Positions 32,667-40,778 of a DNA stretch of 40,778 bases are shown piece by piece; the stretch's first letter is position 1, and every line of letters begins with the position of its first letter. The notes under the pieces are model-generated. The model was not told the origin of the DNA. It did not search any database and saw only the letters and a list, made by a program, of their open reading frames with translations. The position numbers and the translations under genes are program-made. The stretch lies in assembly GCA_028687435.1 (NCBI GenBank), contig JAQUAF010000049.1, positions 1-40,778 on the forward strand. The letters run 5' to 3'. This DNA comes from Verrucomicrobiia bacterium. Lineage in GTDB: Bacteria > Verrucomicrobiota > Verrucomicrobiia > JABWAM01.

Positions 32667-35321
32667 ATGATGACCTCCCGCGAAATCCGCCAATCCTTCC
32701 TCGACTTTTTCCGTTCCAAGCAGCACACCATCGTGCCCTCCTCCTCGCTGCTGCCGGACGCGCCCAACCTCCTTTTCACCAACGCCGGCATGAACCAGTT
32801 CGTGCCAATCTTCCTGGGCCAACAACCCTGCCCCTGCTCCCCCCCGCGCGCGGCGGACACCCAGAAATGCATCCGCGCCGGCGGCAAGCACAACGACCTG
32901 GAAGACGTGGGGCTCGACACCTATCACCACACATTCTTCGAAATGCTGGGCAACTGGTCCTTTGGCAACTATTTCAAAAAAGAAGCCATTGGCTGGTCGT
33001 GGGAACTGGTGGTGGGCGAATGGAAATTCCCAAAAGAACGGATCTACGCCACGGTTTACAAGCCGGAGGACGGCGATCCCTCCGTGTTCGACCAGGAAGC
33101 TTATGACCATTGGAAGGCCATCTTCGAACACGAGGGACTCGATCCGGACGTTCATATCCGCACCGGAGGCAAAAAGGACAATTTCTGGATGATGGGCGAA
33201 ACCGGCCCCTGCGGTCCCTGCTCCGAATTGCACGTGGATCTCACCCCCAAAGGAGACACCGAAGGACGGCTGGTCAACGAAGGTTCGCCGGATTGCATTG
33301 AAATCTGGAACCTGGTCTTCATCCAATTCAACGCCCAGGCCGGCGGAAAATTCGGCGAACTGCCCGCCAAACATGTCGATACCGGCATGGGACTGGAACG
33401 CGTGACCTCCATCATTCAATGCACCCGGGGGATGACGGACTTCTCCCTCCCCATCTCCAACTACGACACCGATCTGTTCTCGCCGGTCATCCTCCAACTT
33501 GAGGCGCTCAGCGGCAAAAAATATCTCGGAACCCTTCCCAACAAGACTCCGAAAAACGAACAGGAACGCCTAGACATCGCCTTCCGCGCCATCGCCGACC
33601 ACGCCCGCACCCTGTCCTTCGCCATCGCCGACGGCATCCTGCCCGGAAACGAGGGACGCGCCTTCGTCCTGCGCCGCATCCTCCGCCGAGCCGTGCGCCA
33701 CGGCCGCGTGCTGGGACTCCATGCCCCCTTCTTCCACAAACTGGCCGGCATCGTGATCGACGAATTCGGCTCGGTTTTTCCGGAACTGCGTCAACGCCGC
33801 GAAAAAGTCCAGCAAACCGTGCTGGCCGAGGAAAAGAATTTTAATGAGACCCTTGACCGCGGCATCGAGATTTTCGAAAACGCCATCCAAAAAATCCCGG
33901 AAAAGACGGGCAGCCCGCGCGTTTTCCCGGCGGACGTGGCCTTCAAATTGCACGACACCTACGGTTTTCCGCTGGATCTCACCCAACTCATGGCCCGCGA
34001 ACGGGACGTGGAAGTGGATCTGGAAGGCTTTGAAAAATTCATGACCCAACAGCGTGAAATGGCGCGCGCGGCGCAGAAAAAGGAAGTCATCGAAGTCGCG
34101 GTTCAAGACAAAAATAGCATCCAAACCCAGTTCATGGGCTACGACACCCTGAGCGTCGAAACCGAGGTGCTGGATGTGCTGGAAGCCGGCGGCAAAAAAG
34201 CGGTCATTCTCCAAGCCTCGCCGTTCTACGCGGAAATGGGCGGCCAGGCCGGCGACCAGGGAACCCTCCGCGAGGGCGGCCAGACCTGGCGGGTGATCGA
34301 CACCCGGAAACAGGGGGACCTGCATTTTCACCTCCTGGCCGAGGCCGAGGCGCCGGCCAAGGGCGCCAAAGTCACCGCGACTGTGGATGCCAGCCGCCGC
34401 GCCGCCATCCAACGCCACCACACCGCCACCCACCTTTTCCATTGGGCGCTGCACAAAACCGTGGATCCCGAATCACGGCAACGCGGATCGTTTGTCGGGC
34501 CGGATTACCTGCGGTTCGATTTCAACCTCAGCCAGGCGCTCACCAAGCCTCAAATTGAAAAAATCGAAAGTTTGGTGAACGGACGAATCCAGGAAAAAAC
34601 ACCCGTCAAAACCAGCGACTGTTCCTACACCGATATCCAGCGGGATAAAAGCATTCTGCAATTTTTCGGGGACAAATACGCCGACAAGGTCCGGGTGCTC
34701 CAGATCGGCGATTTCTCAAAGGAACTCTGCGGCGGCACCCACGTGAAAAACACCGGCGACATCGGCCTCTTCAAGATCAAACGCGAAACCGCCGTGGCCG
34801 CGGGCATCCGCCGCATCGAGGCGGTGGCCGGCCCCGCCGCGCAAAAATGGATGGCGGAGCACCAGGCCCAACAGGCCGCCGGGGAGGAAAAGGCGCGGCT
34901 CAAGGAACAACAAATCGAACAGGAAAAACAACGCAAGGCCAAACGCAAGATCGAGCTTCAAACCATGGCCGGCGAACTCACCCCCGCCAACCTTCCGCAA
35001 TGCCACGGCGCGCCCCTGCTCATCCGCCGCCTCGATGAAATGGACGGCGAAGACCTTCGCACCCTGGTTGAATGTTTCCGCCAGGCAAACTATCCCGGCA
35101 TCGCCGTCCTGGGCGGCGTCAAGGACGGCCGGTGCAGTTTCATCGTCATGATCCCACCCTCCATGGCGGGAAAACTGCACGCCGGCCAAATTGTCAAACA
35201 AGTGGCGTCCGTAACCGGAGGCGCCGGCGGCGGCAAACCGGATGTCGCCCAGGCCGGCGGCAAGGATCCCTCCAAAATCGGCGAAGCCCTTGCCCTGGCG
35301 GAAAAACTGATCTGCGGCTAA
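32667..35321 (+). CDS. alaS: Alanyl-tRNA synthetase
   Basis: An 884-residue synthetase with all parts: aminoacylation core (RQSFLDFFRSKQHTIVPSSS; KCIRAGGKHNDLEDVG; HHTFFEMLGNWSFGNYFK; GPCGPCSELH; DTGMGLERV), editing domain with zinc ligands (HHTATHLFH around 582-590; CGGTHV around 688-693) and a C-terminal DHHA1-type C-Ala domain (about 790-880) including GGAGGGKPDVAQAGG. The core is closer to the eukaryotic/PVC pattern than to E. coli (RAADTQKCIRAGGKH; NFWMMGETGPCGPCSE). It probably shares a transcript with the gene upstream, 7 bases away. Confidence 0.97.
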   Translation: MMTSREIRQSFLDFFRSKQHTIVPSSSLLPDAPNLLFTNAGMNQFVPIFLGQQPCPCSPPRAADTQKCIRAGGKHNDLEDVGLDTYHHTFFEMLGNWSFGNYFKKEAIGWSWELVVGEWKFPKERIYATVYKPEDGDPSVFDQEAYDHWKAIFEHEGLDPDVHIRTGGKKDNFWMMGETGPCGPCSELHVDLTPKGDTEGRLVNEGSPDCIEIWNLVFIQFNAQAGGKFGELPAKHVDTGMGLERVTSIIQCTRGMTDFSLPISNYDTDLFSPVILQLEALSGKKYLGTLPNKTPKNEQERLDIAFRAIADHARTLSFAIADGILPGNEGRAFVLRRILRRAVRHGRVLGLHAPFFHKLAGIVIDEFGSVFPELRQRREKVQQTVLAEEKNFNETLDRGIEIFENAIQKIPEKTGSPRVFPADVAFKLHDTYGFPLDLTQLMARERDVEVDLEGFEKFMTQQREMARAAQKKEVIEVAVQDKNSIQTQFMGYDTLSVETEVLDVLEAGGKKAVILQASPFYAEMGGQAGDQGTLREGGQTWRVIDTRKQGDLHFHLLAEAEAPAKGAKVTATVDASRRAAIQRHHTATHLFHWALHKTVDPESRQRGSFVGPDYLRFDFNLSQALTKPQIEKIESLVNGRIQEKTPVKTSDCSYTDIQRDKSILQFFGDKYADKVRVLQIGDFSKELCGGTHVKNTGDIGLFKIKRETAVAAGIRRIEAVAGPAAQKWMAEHQAQQAAGEEKARLKEQQIEQEKQRKAKRKIELQTMAGELTPANLPQCHGAPLLIRRLDEMDGEDLRTLVECFRQANYPGIAVLGGVKDGRCSFIVMIPPSMAGKLHAGQIVKQVASVTGGAGGGKPDVAQAGGKDPSKIGEALALAEKLICG

Positions 35322-35374
35322 ATAAAGGAGGACCGGTCTCATGGACGGCCAAGGACAAAAGGGCAGCCTTCAGA

Positions 35375-35917
35375 TCAAGCGACAAAATCCTTTTCCGGCA
35401 AATGCCCGGGCGAATGCTTGAGCATGAAGGAAACGAATTGCAGGGTGGATCCCAATCCCATCAACCGCTGGTTGTTTTCCTGCATCCGCTGGGCCAGAAG
35501 CGTGGCAATGTTGAGCCCCAGTTTCACGCCGCCATTTTTCGTTTCAATAAATTGCCTCAATTTTTCATGGGGAATGACCCAGACCACCACGTTTTCCCCC
35601 GCCGCCACGTCAGCCGAAGCCGGGGCGCCCGTCAAAAAACTCATCTCCCCAAAACATTGTCCTTTCCCGATGCTGGCCAGGACATGCGTCTTCTGGGTGG
35701 CAGGATTCATCTTGGTCACCTCGAGCATCCCCTCCACAATATAGTAGAAGCATTTGATCTCGCTCCCATCGGTCACCACCGGTTCCCGGCTGTACTCCCG
35801 GAACTCGCCCTCGGCCTCCAGCGACATCAAAAATCCGGCCTCCACCCCTTTCAATATCCCGGCGCCGGAAAGATGAATTTCTCTCTTTTCAATCTCTCTG
35901 GAACTGAGGGTATTCAT
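35375..35917 (-). CDS. Cyclic nucleotide-binding domain protein
   Basis: A 180-residue protein made of one cNMP-binding domain: FYYIVEGMLEVTK, LASIGKGQCFGEMSFLTGAP (phosphate-binding cassette-like, though the usual arginine after the alanine is replaced: GAPASADVAA), VVWVIPHEKLRQFI. A C-terminal helix (NIATLLAQRMQENNQRL) may dimerise. There is no DNA-binding domain, so it is not a complete CRP-type regulator; the missing arginine suggests that it may not bind cAMP. It is convergent with alaS. Confidence 0.82.
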   Translation of the reverse strand: MNTLSSREIEKREIHLSGAGILKGVEAGFLMSLEAEGEFREYSREPVVTDGSEIKCFYYIVEGMLEVTKMNPATQKTHVLASIGKGQCFGEMSFLTGAPASADVAAGENVVVWVIPHEKLRQFIETKNGGVKLGLNIATLLAQRMQENNQRLMGLGSTLQFVSFMLKHSPGHLPEKDFVA

Positions 35918-35983
35918 GACATCCAGATTGTGCCCCTCTCCCTCCCCTTTTTCAAATGCTTTGTTGCAAGAACAGGTTGTTTA

Positions 35984-36276
35984 GGAGCCGCGCAAAAATT
36001 ACTTCACATTCTGCTGGAGGGAATTTTGCTGGATGGCAAGGCGCGAGCGGGAGTCGAGGGGCGAGCATACCCTTCATGGGTACTTGTATCCGAGCAATCC
36101 GCCTTTGGCGGACCAGCCGGCAAAATCCTCCCAGCCCGCAGGGGCGCGGCAGCGTGCAGGCATCTGCGTCGTTGCTCGTCAGTCGAAGATCCACAAGGGA
36201 TATTCTCCTTTCTCGCGCCTGGCATCTGCCTGCACGGTGCCTTTGCCAGAATGTGAATTAATTTTTGCGCGGCTCC
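35984..36276. mobile_element. 293-bp MITE with 30-bp terminal inverted repeats
   Basis: Ends GGAGCCGCGCAAAAATTA (35984 on) and its reverse complement (to 36276) form 30-bp inverted repeats (35984-36013 / 36247-36276) with one mismatch, flanked by the direct repeat TTA (35981-35983, 36277-36279), a likely 3-bp target duplication. The interior is GC-rich and codes for no transposase; open frames crossing it are not conserved-looking. It fills most of the 460-base gap between the cNMP gene and the permease. The parent transposon is unknown. Confidence 0.85.
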
Positions 36277-36277
36277 T

Positions 36278-36302
36278 TAGACTGAAGGCTGAAGACCAAA
36301 GG
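36278..36302. repeat. CTGAAGG-type short repeat beside the MITE
   Basis: TTAGACTGAAGGCTGAAGACC follows the MITE end directly. Same class as the CAGCCTAACAGTC/CTTCAGCC repeats elsewhere, in the opposite orientation. The MITE seems to have landed next to or within such a repeat. Confidence 0.5.
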
Positions 36303-36377
36303 CATTGGGCCTTCGTTCCGCGTTGCCTGAACAACCTAAGTGTTGAAAACCTCTCCACCTTGTGGAATACTAGTGAT

Positions 36378-37145
36378 ATGTCAGACCTCTGGAGAACAGG
36401 TTTTGGATTGCAGCCGTTTTTTGCCATTTCCGAAACAGTTTGGAAACGCGTGCTTGATCCCGTGATGCAAATGGTGTTGCTGTGCGGATCGGGAGTCTCC
36501 TTTCTGCTCGGTCTCAACATGGAAGGAACCGAAAAGGACATCCGTCTGGGGCTGGCCCTGGTCCACACCTTCGTCTGCCTGGTGATCATCCTGTCGGGCA
36601 CAACCGAAATTCCGCGCGACCTGGCCAACCGCAATGTCCAATTTTTCCTCTCCAAACCCTTGTCCCGCGGCGGCTATCTGTTTGGAAAATTCCTGGGCAT
36701 CTTTCTTTTCGGCGCCATCCTCTTCGTCGCTTATGTGTCCTCGTTCTTCCTGGGCAATTTCTGGAATTCCTCGTGGGACGGCAAATGCTTTTTGATCTGT
36801 TTTCTGCAACTCGGGCTCCTGCTGGGAACCCTTTCCGCCATCCTTGTGGGCATCTCCGTTCTGGTGCCCGAAGTGGCCGCCACAGTTTTTGGCATGAGTT
36901 TTTACTTCGCCAGCTTCATGGTCTTCATCCTGCCCGCCATGATCAAAATGTTCTTTCCCAAACTGCTCCAACCCGTTTTCGCCATCGGCTACTTCATCCT
37001 GCCCAACTGGCAGCATTATCTCTGGTCTCTCGACAAAGTCCCCTTGGGAAGCTTCTTCGCCGTCCTGATCCTGTACAATCTCAGCTACTGCTGCGCCTGC
37101 CTGCTGGTGGCCGACTTCTGTTTTCGAAAACGCGACCTGAATTGA
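36378..37145 (+). CDS. ABC-2 type transporter permease
   Basis: A 255-residue integral membrane protein with about six hydrophobic helices (for example MVLLCGSGVSFLLGL, ALVHTFVCLVIILSG, FLGIFLFGAILFVAYVSSFF, GLLLGTLSAILVGISVLV, FAVLILYNLSYCCACLLV). RNVQFFLSKPLSRGGYLFGKF is the typical ABC-2 permease coupling-type motif. No ATPase gene is adjacent, so the partner must lie elsewhere. I chose the ATG at 36378 because the upstream open frame runs through the MITE. Confidence 0.8.
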   Translation: MSDLWRTGFGLQPFFAISETVWKRVLDPVMQMVLLCGSGVSFLLGLNMEGTEKDIRLGLALVHTFVCLVIILSGTTEIPRDLANRNVQFFLSKPLSRGGYLFGKFLGIFLFGAILFVAYVSSFFLGNFWNSSWDGKCFLICFLQLGLLLGTLSAILVGISVLVPEVAATVFGMSFYFASFMVFILPAMIKMFFPKLLQPVFAIGYFILPNWQHYLWSLDKVPLGSFFAVLILYNLSYCCACLLVADFCFRKRDLN

Positions 37146-37185
37146 TCCGAACCGGAGGCGCGGCGGCTGCAATCCCCAACCTTTT

Positions 37186-37788
37186 TCAAGCCTTTGCCGC
37201 CGCAGCGGCAATCTGCTGCCATCCGCGGGTCATCATGTTCACCGCATAGGCGGCCAGAAGAAGGGCAATGATCTTCGAAAAGGCGCGCAATCCGGTCATG
37301 CCGATCCAGCCAGCCAGCCGCTCGCCATACCAGAACACCAGCGCCACCAGAACAAGATTCACCCCAAGGGAAAGCAATGTCATGCCCAATCCGACGCTGT
37401 GCATCAGCATCAACACGGTGGCCAAAGTTGCGGGACCGGCAATGAGAGGCAGTCCCAGCGGCACCACGCCAAAATCCTCGCCAAGGATTTCTTTTTCCCC
37501 TCCGCGCCCCAGCATGTCGCGCACAGCCAGCACCAGCAAAATGAGTCCGCCCGCAATTTGAAAATCGGCCACGGTTATCCCCAGGGCACGAAAGACAAAT
37601 TCCCCCAAAAACATGAACCCCACCACCACTAGGGCGGCTGTCAAAATGGCCTGCCTGGCAATCTTGCGGCTGCGCCCGGGCTCCACCCCCTGCACAACCC
37701 CCAGAAAAAACGGCGCCAGGCCAATCGGGTCAACCGCCACAAAAAGCGGAATCCATGCCATCAAAAATTTCTCAACCATCTCACTCAT
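37186..37788 (-). CDS. MarC family integral membrane protein
   Basis: A 200-residue MarC/UPF0056-type protein with six predicted helices: PLFVAVDPIGLAPFFLGVV at the start, LGITVADFQIAGGLILLVLA with the family's FxIAGGxLL, VPLGLPLIAGPATLATVLML in the middle and IGMTGLRAFSKIIALLLAAY at the end. Length and order match the family, whose transport role is still unclear. It is convergent with the permease. Confidence 0.9.
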   Translation of the reverse strand: MSEMVEKFLMAWIPLFVAVDPIGLAPFFLGVVQGVEPGRSRKIARQAILTAALVVVGFMFLGEFVFRALGITVADFQIAGGLILLVLAVRDMLGRGGEKEILGEDFGVVPLGLPLIAGPATLATVLMLMHSVGLGMTLLSLGVNLVLVALVFWYGERLAGWIGMTGLRAFSKIIALLLAAYAVNMMTRGWQQIAAAAAKA

Positions 37789-37872
37789 ATCAATTTTTTC
37801 CCTTGGCCTTCGTTTTTTTCACAATCCTCCCTTTGCCGGAAATTCATTAAATGGATCCTCAACAAAAGCCAT

Positions 37873-38343
37873 CTAATCCCGCCGGAAATGATCCATGAAA
37901 AACAACGCCCCGGTCAAAAGGCCGCAAACAAGAAAGATCCACATGCTGATGTCCGAAATGGACTTCGACTCCTGAAAAACCTGGGCATAATTGGACCAAA
38001 AAACCCACTTCAAGCAGAAGAGATAACTGACCAGCAAAATAAATCGGACCAACTTGAACAGGGCCAGGACATTGACCAGCACCACCAGCGCCACCACATC
38101 CAAAAGCGGCACGGTCAGCGGCACCTCCTTGGATAGAAGCTCCTTCCACCGTCCGGCCTGCACGCGCCGTTTTTCGCCGACCTTGACAATCTCCTCGATT
38201 CCCTCCGTTTGATCCGCCGCCGAAACTTTCTCAGCCACAGGCTGCCCGGGGGTCTGGGACAACGGTTTTTCCTCCGCCAAGACTGGGGAAAACAACCGCA
38301 TCCCGAAACCAAACAACAAGATGAACCAGCCGTAACGCAGCAT
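37873..38343 (-). CDS. Small exported/membrane protein of unknown function
   Basis: A 156-residue protein with a signal peptide (MLRYGWFILLFGFGMRLF, cut near VLA), a polar segment (about 25-75), a hydrophobic segment (TVPLLDVVALVVLVNVLALF then LVRFILLVSYLFCLKWVFW) and a last helix (MWIFLVCGLLTGALFFM). It ends in FRRD. I recognise no family. It is the gene upstream of marC on the same strand. Confidence 0.65.
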   Translation of the reverse strand: MLRYGWFILLFGFGMRLFSPVLAEEKPLSQTPGQPVAEKVSAADQTEGIEEIVKVGEKRRVQAGRWKELLSKEVPLTVPLLDVVALVVLVNVLALFKLVRFILLVSYLFCLKWVFWSNYAQVFQESKSISDISMWIFLVCGLLTGALFFMDHFRRD

Positions 38344-38379
38344 TCCAGACTCTATACCTCATTCATTCCCAAATGCCAA

Positions 38380-38405
38380 CTGGAACTTGCCCCGGGATTT
38401 GAACC
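38380..38405 (-). other. tRNA 3'-end-like fragment
   Basis: On the minus strand this stretch reads GGTTCAAATCCC (T-arm consensus) and GGGGCAAGTTCCA, ending in CCA at the right distance for a tRNA 3' end. The T-stem has mismatches and no matching acceptor 5' strand or D-arm was found upstream, so it is not a complete tRNA. It may be chance, a degraded tRNA, or an attachment-site remnant next to the truncated oxidoreductase gene. Confidence 0.35.
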
Positions 38406-38448
38406 GGCCGCGTGCAGGCAGTCCCATATTTTCACACAGGCGGCCTCA

Positions 38449-40008
38449 TCATTTCTTTCTGGCAATCAGAAGACAGGGACGGCGGGCAATGATCACCACC
38501 AGTTTCCCGGAGGCCAGGCTCGCGCGCAGCAATGGCGTGAAGGTTTCGCGCCGCGGGTCCGTCACCTTCACCTCATCCACACCCATGGCGCGGCAGATAT
38601 TTTCCAGGGACAGACGGACTGCGGGTTCATGGTTGAGCGTCCGCCCCGTTCCGGGATGCTCCTGGTGCCCGGTCATGGCCGTGGTTTCGTTGTCGAGAAT
38701 GACCACGACATGCCCGGTCTTGGGACGGTTGTACACCATGTCCACCAGCCCCGGAAGCCCGCCATGAATGAAAGTGCTGTCACCAATCACGCTCACCACC
38801 CTTCGAGACTCCTCCTCCGGAAGGGTATGCCTCAATCCCAGTCCCATTCCCATCGCCGCCCCCATGTCCACCATCATGTCCATGGCTTCAAAAGGCGGCA
38901 AAACCCCAAGGGTGTAACACCCGATGTCGCCCGAAACAATGCAGTCCAGTTCCTTGAACGCATCGAAAACCACCCGGTAAGGGCATCCCTCGCACAACTG
39001 GGGCGCCTTGCCGGAAGGCGGCGCGGTTTCGGGGGAAACATCCACAGCCAGAATGCGGCGCACCCGCTCCACATTCAATTCCCCAAAACGATACATCTCC
39101 GCCTTGCCCTCCACTTTCATGCCCGCGGCGCGCAAGGCGTCCGTCAGACAGGGATCCCCCTCCTCGATCACCACGCAACGGCCCGCCCGGGACACAAAAG
39201 ACCGTATCTTTTCCATGGGCAGGGGATGCGTCAGCCCCAATTTGAGAATCGACGCCCGGGGCGCGGCTTCGCGGACATGCATGTAACTGACACCCGAGGT
39301 GACAATCCCCAACCCGGGATCGCCATCAATCGAAAAATTCAACGAACTGGTTTCGTTCCATGCCGCCAGCTTCAACAGCTTTTCGCGAAGCCGCCGGTGG
39401 GCAGGCCTCGCATGCATGGGAATCATCACCCGTCCGCGAATGTCCCGCACAAAATGGGGGGCCGGAGCGGGTGGCAGATTGTTGCGGGGACGGATGACCG
39501 TCTTGGTATGACAAACCCGGGTGGTGACGCGCAACAGGACCGGCAGCCGCCATTGCTCCGAAATCTCGATGGCGGCGAGGGTCATGTCGTAGGCATCCTG
39601 GGAATCGGACGGTTCCAGCATTGGCACGCCCGCAGCCACGGCATAACGCCGGTTGTCCTGCTCGTTCTGGCTCGAGGCCATTCCGGGATCGTCGGCGGTG
39701 ACAATGACCATGGCGCCGGTCACCCCCGTGTAGGCTGCGGTGAAAAGCACGTCCGCCGCAACATTCACCCCCACGTGCTTCATGGTGGTCAGGGTCCGGG
39801 CGCCCCCAAAGGACGCGCCCAAGGTGACTTCCATGGCCGCTTTTTCGTTGGGAGACCATTGGGCTCTGCCACCCAACCCGGAAAAAACCTCCAGAATTTC
39901 AGTCGAGGGAGTCCCGGGATATCCCGCGCCAAGCGCCACGCCGGCATCAAACGCCGCCAGGGCAACCGCCTCGTTTCCGCTGATCAACATTCTCTCTGAA
40001 CGAATCAT
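38449..40008 (-). CDS. iorA: Indolepyruvate ferredoxin oxidoreductase alpha subunit, lacking the ferredoxin domain
   Basis: A 519-residue protein with the pyruvate-oxidoreductase domain I (GNEAVALAAFDAGVALGAGY, PGTPSTEILE), the IorA motif LCEGCPYR, and the TPP-binding part (SGDIGCYTLG, VIGDSTFIHGGLPGLVDM, ILDNETTAMTGHQEHPG). IorA is normally over 600 residues with a C-terminal pair of [4Fe-4S] clusters; here it stops at IIARRPCLLIARKK, just where that domain would begin. No iorB lies next to it. The electron path must use a separate ferredoxin, or the gene is truncated. It converts aryl pyruvates to aryl-CoA. Confidence 0.88.
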   Translation of the reverse strand: MIRSERMLISGNEAVALAAFDAGVALGAGYPGTPSTEILEVFSGLGGRAQWSPNEKAAMEVTLGASFGGARTLTTMKHVGVNVAADVLFTAAYTGVTGAMVIVTADDPGMASSQNEQDNRRYAVAAGVPMLEPSDSQDAYDMTLAAIEISEQWRLPVLLRVTTRVCHTKTVIRPRNNLPPAPAPHFVRDIRGRVMIPMHARPAHRRLREKLLKLAAWNETSSLNFSIDGDPGLGIVTSGVSYMHVREAAPRASILKLGLTHPLPMEKIRSFVSRAGRCVVIEEGDPCLTDALRAAGMKVEGKAEMYRFGELNVERVRRILAVDVSPETAPPSGKAPQLCEGCPYRVVFDAFKELDCIVSGDIGCYTLGVLPPFEAMDMMVDMGAAMGMGLGLRHTLPEEESRRVVSVIGDSTFIHGGLPGLVDMVYNRPKTGHVVVILDNETTAMTGHQEHPGTGRTLNHEPAVRLSLENICRAMGVDEVKVTDPRRETFTPLLRASLASGKLVVIIARRPCLLIARKK

Positions 40009-40163
40009 GAGTCTTCTTTACCCCAGCCACCGCCCTTCTGCATAGCCGGAACTTGTTTGACGCGCAAAAGACAAGTTCTCATAAATTATGCCGATCTCAA
40101 GGCCCGGCAAGGCGGGGCTCCCGCACCGCCTTTTCCAGCAAACTTTAATTCTTTAACATTAAA

Positions 40164-40191
40164 CTGGATTCCCGCAGACGCGGGAATGACG
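40164..40191. repeat. REP-like palindrome, third copy
   Basis: CTGGATTCCCGCAGACGCGG followed by GAATGACG: same 28-base unit as at 7892-7919, differing in four core bases (GCAGACGC versus GCTTTCGC) that keep the palindrome. Located 22 bases before the thioesterase start. Confidence 0.8.
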
Positions 40192-40212
40192 CCAAATCAC
40201 CCCAAAAAATCC

Positions 40213-40620
40213 ATGCACCGGCTCCAACACACCATCACCCTTCGCGTCCGTTACAGCGAAACCGACCAGATGGGCACGGTTTACAATTCCCGTGTCTTTG
40301 AATGGCTTGAATGCGGCCGCACGGAAATCCTGCGCCATTTGGGCATCCCCTACACTGAGATGGAAACCCGCGGAGTTTTCCTCCCCTTGGTCGAGGCGCA
40401 TGCCAAATACCTCGGCCGCGCCCGCTACGACGATCTGCTCAAGATGACCACCTCCATATCCATGGTGGGACGCGCGCGCGTGCGCTGCGACGCATTCATC
40501 GAGCACTCCCACCGGAACCAGCCGGTGGCGCGCGGCCATACCATCCACGCCTTCATCGATGCCGCCGGCAAACCCATCCGGCCTCCGGACTGGATACTGA
40601 AAGTCCTCAAAAACGCCTGA
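40213..40620 (+). CDS. YbgC/4HBT-family acyl-CoA thioesterase
   Basis: A 135-residue hot-dog-fold thioesterase. The 4-hydroxybenzoyl-CoA thioesterase signature is clear: LRVRYSETDQMGTVYNSRVF with the catalytic aspartate, followed by EWLECGRTEILRHLGIPY, HAKYLGRARYDDLLKMTTSI and ARGHTIHAFIDAAGKPIRPP. It hydrolyses short-chain or aryl acyl-CoA. The ATG at 40213 gives the typical length; upstream codons run into the REP repeat. Confidence 0.88.
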   Translation: MHRLQHTITLRVRYSETDQMGTVYNSRVFEWLECGRTEILRHLGIPYTEMETRGVFLPLVEAHAKYLGRARYDDLLKMTTSISMVGRARVRCDAFIEHSHRNQPVARGHTIHAFIDAAGKPIRPPDWILKVLKNA

Positions 40621-40778
40621 AAGTGAAGTTGTTTCTGCCCGGTTCCAACGCACGGGCGCATGGCAGCTCCGTCGGGTTTTTCGGGTGGGTTTTAACCTGA
40701 TGTGAGGGGATCCCCGGTCATGAGGCTGCGCAGGTGATCAGTTTAGGTGGAGGGAGGGCATGGAAATCTGTTTGGCGT
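40621..40778. other. Right edge of window, no gene identified
   Basis: Non-coding as far as can be seen. It contains the 10-base palindrome GGGGATCCCC (40706-40715). A short frame starting ATGGAAATC at 40760 runs off the edge and cannot be judged. Confidence 0.3.

Noticed and set aside
36033..36377. N-terminal extension of the ABC permease frame
   Set aside because: The extension is encoded by the MITE and repeat DNA; the membrane protein starts at 36378.
38209..39999. 596-codon plus-strand frame opposite iorA
   Set aside because: Very rich in H, R, P and G as expected for the reverse strand of a GC-rich gene; no motif.

Overview
The window looks like chromosomal DNA from a Gram-negative bacterium of the PVC group, most likely Verrucomicrobiota, Kiritimatiellota or Lentisphaerota. 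The grounds are indirect: an H-X9-DG type pseudopilin with an N-terminal prepilin signal, a GntR-LacI chimeric regulator, several Gfo/Idh/MocA oxidoreductases, ADP-heptose (LPS core) genes, an alanyl-tRNA synthetase whose N-terminal half reads more like the eukaryote/PVC type than the E. coli type, and few clear Shine-Dalgarno sites. No rRNA, complete tRNA or CRISPR array was found.

Layout. 1-2.2 kb: the N-terminal part of an internally deleted IS110 transposase (minus strand), a lone hopanoid radical-SAM gene (hpnJ), and a start-less hicA toxin remnant directly behind it. 2.2-8.4 kb: a plus-strand cassette with a GntR-LacI regulator, an extended SDR, two Gfo/Idh/MocA dehydrogenases, a CBM9-like protein and a small VOC protein. 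This fits oxidation or epimerisation of a sugar or cyclitol, with the regulator probably controlling it. 8.6-16.4 kb: a UbiB/AarF-type kinase, a Lys-rich repeat protein of unknown role, an orphan VapB-like antitoxin, a TPR protein, ribF-birA, a four-helix-bundle protein, and an HU/IHF gene overlapping an HD-domain gene. 16.6-23 kb: a Ser/Thr kinase with a zinc ribbon, the two-subunit L-serine dehydratase, two small conserved or exported proteins, rpmB-rpsR, and the heptose genes hldE (kinase part) and gmhB.

23-29.4 kb: a carbohydrate island with an AraC regulator divergent from a secreted glycosidase-like protein carrying a LamG domain, followed by a TIM-barrel isomerase, a PHP phosphoesterase and a pseudopilin. 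Just beyond it lie two palindromic operator-like sites with the same unusual architecture. 29.8-35.3 kb: thrC, an apgM-type gene that may act as homoserine kinase, and alaS. 35.3-40.6 kb: a cNMP-binding protein, a 293-bp MITE, an ABC-2 permease, a MarC protein, a small membrane protein, an indolepyruvate oxidoreductase alpha subunit lacking its ferredoxin domain next to a tRNA-3'-like fragment, and a YbgC-type thioesterase.

The most unusual feature is the intergenic DNA. Many gaps hold degenerate short-period repeats (GGCACTGAG-type, CAGCCTAACAGTC-type, TGAACC-type). They are often arranged as two inverse-complementary arms, one right after the upstream stop codon and one right before the downstream start codon, and they sometimes supply the stop codon and last residues of the gene. 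The second strong candidate is the pair of operators at 29.49-29.64 kb, sharing the pattern ACCTS-N9-ACGATCGT-N9-SAGGT.
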